64,000 nt of DNA. Source: Bog-756 sp963837805. Its GTDB lineage: Bacteria > Actinomycetota > Acidimicrobiia > Acidimicrobiales > RAAP-2. The notes below the pieces were generated by a model, which worked only from the letters and a program-made list of their open reading frames with translations, was not told the origin of the DNA and did no database searches. Location of the stretch: NCBI GenBank assembly GCA_963837805.1, contig CAWIOU010000039.1, positions 28,616 to 92,615 of the forward strand. The letters run 5' to 3'. The translations under genes and the position numbers were made by a program. Shown piece after piece: positions 61,222-64,000 of the stretch (positions are counted from its first letter, which is position 1; the number at the start of each line of letters is the position of its first letter).

Positions 61222-61920
61222 ATGTCAGATTTCAAATCGATAGGAGGGACGGTCAGATCGCGTGCCGCCAGGGAGCTCCGGGACCGGGTGCTCACCGGGC
61301 AACTCCGGCCCGGCGACCGCCTCGACCTCGATGAGATCACCCGGGAGTTCGGCATCAGCCGGACACCGGTACGCGAGGCCCTGCTCGAACTGTCCTACGA
61401 GGGGCTGGTGGCGGTCACCCCCCGGAGCGGTATCACCGTCATCGGGATCACCCCCGAGGACGCCGTCGACAACTTCGCCGTGCTGGCCGCCCTGGCCGGC
61501 AAGGCCGCCGAATGGGCCACCAGCCGGATCACCACCCCGCAGTTGGAGGAGCTGCACCGCCTGGCCGCCGCCGTGGGCGACGACCAGGACGTGGTCACTG
61601 CCAACCGGCGGTTCCACCGCGCCGTCAACCTGGCTTCGGGCTCACCCCGGCTGATGACCTACCTGCGCCAGGCGGTGCGGGTGGTCCCGGCCAGCTACTT
61701 CGACCTCCTGCCGGAGCAGGAGGTACGGAGCCTGGCCGAGCACGCCGCGCTGCTCGATGCCATCGGGCGGGGCGACGGGGGGGCGGCCCGTGCCATCGCC
61801 GAGGCCCATGTCCTCGACGCCGGTGCCGCGTTGGGCGACTGGATGCGAGCCAACGAGGCGGCGAGCGACCGGGCTCACGCCTACCCCGGGTCGACGGTGT
61901 CGAGTGCGTCGCCCCGCTGA
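61222..61920 (+). CDS. GntR-family regulator (FCD/VanR-type)
   Basis: A 232-residue GntR regulator. The winged HTH (about 10-75) has RAARELRDRVLTGQLRPGDRLDLDEITREFGISRTPVREALLELSYEGLV, given in order, and the FCD-like C-terminal helical domain follows with TANRRFHRAVNLASGSPRL and HAALLDAIGRGDGGAARAI. The FCD Asp/His metal residues are in part present (RRFHRAV). It is divergent from the four-gene operon, with its own promoter flanked by TTTGAAAT arms, so it most likely represses that operon until an acid effector binds. Confidence 0.9.
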   Translation: MSDFKSIGGTVRSRAARELRDRVLTGQLRPGDRLDLDEITREFGISRTPVREALLELSYEGLVAVTPRSGITVIGITPEDAVDNFAVLAALAGKAAEWATSRITTPQLEELHRLAAAVGDDQDVVTANRRFHRAVNLASGSPRLMTYLRQAVRVVPASYFDLLPEQEVRSLAEHAALLDAIGRGDGGAARAIAEAHVLDAGAALGDWMRANEAASDRAHAYPGSTVSSASPR

Positions 61921-61956
61921 ACGCGGTGCCTCCCCCTCCGGCCCCGAGATCCCCGT

Positions 61957-62727
61957 TCAGGTGTTGCGGCCGCCGTTCACCCCGATGACCTGCCCGGTGA
62001 CGTAACTCGCCCCGTCGGACACCAGGAAGGAGCAGGCGTGGGCGATGTCCTCGGGTGTGCCGGCGCGCCGCACCGGCGTGCGCCCGGCGGTCTCGTCGAC
62101 CGTCCCGCCGAGAAGGCCCCGCTGTTCGGAGCCCCGGAGCATCGGCGTGTCGATGAAGCCGGGGGGAATGGTGTTGACGGTGATCCCCGAGGGTCCGAGC
62201 TCGAGGGCCAGGGCCTTCGTGAACCCGATGAGACCGGCCTTGGAGGTGACGTAGTGGACCATGTACGGCTGACCGGACTGGGCACTCGACGAGGAGATGT
62301 TGACGATCCGGCCCCAGCCGGCGGCGACCATGTCGGGCACGACCGCCTGGGCGAAGTAGAAGGGTCCGTTGAGATTCACCTCCATGATCCGGTTCCACTT
62401 CTCGTCGGTGATCTTCATGAACTCCTTGAAGCCGGGCATCCCGGCGTTGTTGACCAGGACGAGCGGCGGCCCGACCTCGGTACGGACCCGCTCGACGGCG
62501 GCGTCCACCTGGGCGCGGTCGGACACGTCGACACCGCCGGCGGCCACCGCCTCGAACCCGCGTGCCGAGAGCTCGCCGGCCACGGTGTCCGCCGCCTGTC
62601 CATCCAGATCGAGCACCACGACGGGGAACCCGTCCTCGGCCAGGCGGGTGGCAATGGCCCGGCCGATGCCCGATCCGGCCCCGGTCACGAGGGCGACCCG
62701 GCGGTCGCTCATGGGTGTGATGGGCAT
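61957..62727 (-). CDS. SDR-family oxidoreductase (FabG-like)
   Basis: A 256-residue SDR: VTGAGSGIGRAIA near 15, NNAG, NISSSSAQSGQPYMVHYVTSKAGL around the catalytic Ser/Tyr/Lys, and VTGQVIGVNGG. It is a near relative of the SDR at 10567. ATG 62727 has GGAGGACG before it. It has its own strong promoter at 62796-62824 and is followed by the convergent GntR gene. Likely oxidises or reduces a ring or side-chain hydroxyl with NAD(P). Confidence 0.9.
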   Translation of the reverse strand: MPITPMSDRRVALVTGAGSGIGRAIATRLAEDGFPVVVLDLDGQAADTVAGELSARGFEAVAAGGVDVSDRAQVDAAVERVRTEVGPPLVLVNNAGMPGFKEFMKITDEKWNRIMEVNLNGPFYFAQAVVPDMVAAGWGRIVNISSSSAQSGQPYMVHYVTSKAGLIGFTKALALELGPSGITVNTIPPGFIDTPMLRGSEQRGLLGGTVDETAGRTPVRRAGTPEDIAHACSFLVSDGASYVTGQVIGVNGGRNT

Positions 62728-62795
62728 TCGTCCTCCGCTCGGTCGTACCGCTCGCTGGTGGCGACGCGCACACCGTCCCCCCGTGGGCGTGCCGA

Positions 62796-62824
62796 ATCAT
62801 ACGAAGAGCACCTTATCCAGTCAA
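62796..62824 (-). promoter_or_regulatory. Sigma70-type promoter of the SDR gene
   Basis: On the minus strand, TTGACT (62824-62819), 17-base spacer, TATGAT (62801-62796). This is close to consensus and gives a leader of about 60 bases to the SDR at 62727. A GAGAACC-N3-TTATC dyad (62825-62839) sits directly against the -35. Confidence 0.65.
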
Positions 62825-62839
62825 GAGAACCTCGTTATC
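62825..62839. promoter_or_regulatory. GAGAACCTCGTTATC dyad
   Basis: A 15-base imperfect dyad next to the -35 of the SDR promoter. A close match, GAGAACCATATTCTC, lies at 63984-63998 before the ferredoxin reductase. Candidate common operator of both genes. Confidence 0.45.
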
Positions 62840-62863
62840 GAAGCGGCGCCGGCCGGCCGGCGA

Positions 62864-63916
62864 TCAGGCGTCCTCGTAGTCGACATGGAGTGAGGAACCG
62901 ACCGGCCGCGACTGGCAGGTGAGGATCCAGCCTTCTTCCACCTCGTCCGGAGTCAGGGCGTTGTTCACCCGCATGGTGACCGACCCGTCGAGAACCAGGG
63001 CCATGCACGTGGCGCAACTCCCGGCCTCACAGGAGTAGGGCGCCGGGAGGTTGGCCCGCCGGGCGGTCTCGAGCACGGTGTCGCCGGCGTGATAGCCGAT
63101 CTCGTGGCGCTTGCCCTTGAGTTGCAGGACGATCGTCGACGGTACGGTCGCACCCGGGGGGTCGGACGCTGACGACACCTCGGGCCCCGTCCCGGCGACG
63201 AAGCGCTCGATGAGGATGGCTCCGGGTTCTGCGCCCAGATCGAGCAGGGTGTGCTCGACCAACTCCATGAACGGGGCCGGACCGCACACATAGAAGTCTG
63301 CGTCGGGATCACCAGCGACCACGTCCACGACGGCCTGGGCGTTGGGGAAACCGCTGACCGAGTCGAAGTGCCTGACCACCGCCAGCCGTCCCGGGTACCG
63401 GGTCTCGAGGTCCCGGAGGGTCCCGTCGAAGATGACCGAGTCGGGATTCCGACTGGCGTACAGCAGGCGCACCGACCGCCCCGATGCGGCCAGGACGCTC
63501 TTGGCCATGGAGATCACCGGCGTGATGCCGCTGCCGCCGCAGAACCCGATGATCGGACGATCGCCGTCGCGGATCCGGAACGTGCCCGACGGCCTCGACA
63601 CCTCGACGAGGTCACCGACCGATACGTTGTCGTTGAGCCAGTTGGAGACGACACCGCCGTCGACCCGCTTGACGGTGACGGCCAGATCGCCGTCGGTCTC
63701 GGGAGCACTGGACATCGAGTAGCAGCGGAAGTGCTCGTCGGTGCCGACCCGCACCCGGAAGGTGCAGAACTGACCCGGTTGGTAGTGGAACACCTCCGCG
63801 AGTTCGTCGGGCACGTCGAGGACCAGCGAGCGGGTGTCGTCGGTCTCCTCCACCACCCGCTTGACCCGGATCGGGTGGTAGCTGTGGCGGCGGAGCACGT
63901 CGTCGACGGCGGTCAT
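62864..63916 (-). CDS. Ferredoxin-NAD(P) reductase with C-terminal [2Fe-2S] domain (KshB/PaaE type)
   Basis: A 350-residue electron-transfer reductase. FAD domain: YQPGQFCTFRV and RCYSMSSAP near 65; NAD domain: GFCGGSGITPVISM near 125; and FYVCGPAPFMELV. The C-terminal plant-type 2Fe-2S cluster is CEAGSCATC plus a later Cys in LTCQSRP. The fold order matches KshB, PaaE and HmpA-type reductases that feed Rieske oxygenases. It is the most plausible partner for the Rieske enzyme at 13736, though 48 kb away. ATG 63916 used. Its operator-like dyad is at 63984-63998. Confidence 0.92.
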   Translation of the reverse strand: MTAVDDVLRRHSYHPIRVKRVVEETDDTRSLVLDVPDELAEVFHYQPGQFCTFRVRVGTDEHFRCYSMSSAPETDGDLAVTVKRVDGGVVSNWLNDNVSVGDLVEVSRPSGTFRIRDGDRPIIGFCGGSGITPVISMAKSVLAASGRSVRLLYASRNPDSVIFDGTLRDLETRYPGRLAVVRHFDSVSGFPNAQAVVDVVAGDPDADFYVCGPAPFMELVEHTLLDLGAEPGAILIERFVAGTGPEVSSASDPPGATVPSTIVLQLKGKRHEIGYHAGDTVLETARRANLPAPYSCEAGSCATCMALVLDGSVTMRVNNALTPDEVEEGWILTCQSRPVGSSLHVDYEDA

Positions 63917-63983
63917 GCTCGCCGCCCGGGACCGGCTTGGAACGCGGACTGTACCCTCACCGATGCCAACCTAGCAGCCTACT

Positions 63984-63998
63984 GAGAACCATATTCTC
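63984..63998. promoter_or_regulatory. GAGAACCATATTCTC dyad
   Basis: GAGAA-N5-TTCTC inverted repeat 68 bases before the ferredoxin reductase ATG, near the right window edge. It resembles the dyad at 62825-62839, which suggests one regulator for reductase and SDR. The upstream promoter may lie beyond the window. Confidence 0.45.
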
Positions 63999-64000
63999 TT

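Noticed and set aside
1..64000. tRNA, rRNA, CRISPR, IS element or prophage
   Set aside because: I searched by eye for cloverleaf-like arms, regular spacer repeats, transposase motifs and inverted terminal repeats, and found none. A covariance-model scan would be decisive.

Overview
The window reads as a piece of chromosome from a high-GC actinobacterium. The grounds are strong G/C bias at third codon positions, many GTG starts, and a gene mix of TetR regulators, luciferase-like F420/FMN monooxygenases, P450s, SDRs, acyl-CoA enzymes and an NDMA-type alcohol dehydrogenase. An Acidimicrobiia- or mycobacteria-like soil or aquatic lineage is my guess; nothing in the sequence fixes the genus. I see no rRNA, tRNA, CRISPR array, IS element or phage gene. 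Five single-base indels break four otherwise well-conserved genes, so the sequence is probably a draft or metagenome-derived assembly.

Almost every gene fits oxidative catabolism of a hydrophobic, probably cyclic or branched carbon source, with CoA-thioester processing afterwards. Layout: 0-7.5 kb, SDRs, a fused E1 dehydrogenase, a SnoaL-like protein, a luciferase-like monooxygenase and an acyl-CoA synthetase. 7.5-13.7 kb, two TetR genes, two sister P450s and an SDR. 13.4-20.8 kb, a Rieske oxygenase divergent from a Baeyer-Villiger monooxygenase, a cyclase-family hydrolase, a thioesterase, small monooxygenases and a ferredoxin. 20.8-27.3 kb, acyl-CoA synthetase, second thioesterase, a ligand-sensing diguanylate cyclase and an amidohydrolase. 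27.5-33.6 kb, two acyl-CoA dehydrogenases, epoxide hydrolase, enoyl-CoA hydratase, VOC protein and amidohydrolase. 33.7-40.2 kb, alcohol dehydrogenase and a complete branched-chain-amino-acid-type ABC importer. 40.6-50.5 kb, a DUF35-thiolase fusion operon divergent from a P450-P450-luciferase-aldehyde dehydrogenase-VOC operon. 50.5-56.4 kb, amidohydrolase, TetR, a fifth P450, esterase, TetR. 56.6-63.9 kb, a four-gene CoA-transferase/lyase/monooxygenase operon under a divergent GntR, an SDR, and a ferredoxin reductase that could serve the Rieske oxygenase and P450s.

A plausible flow is import by the ABC system; hydroxylation by P450s and the Rieske oxygenase; oxidation by SDR, alcohol and aldehyde dehydrogenases; Baeyer-Villiger or luciferase-type oxygenation of ketones; hydrolysis of esters, lactones and epoxides; CoA activation; and beta-oxidation or retro-aldol cleavage. 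The substrate is not evident. Regulation looks coordinated. Six intergenic regions carry variants of one dyad (TGTACYGACCGGTTRGT). A 47-bp element is repeated with two mismatches in front of an amidohydrolase and a P450 operon. Two further operator types each occur twice.
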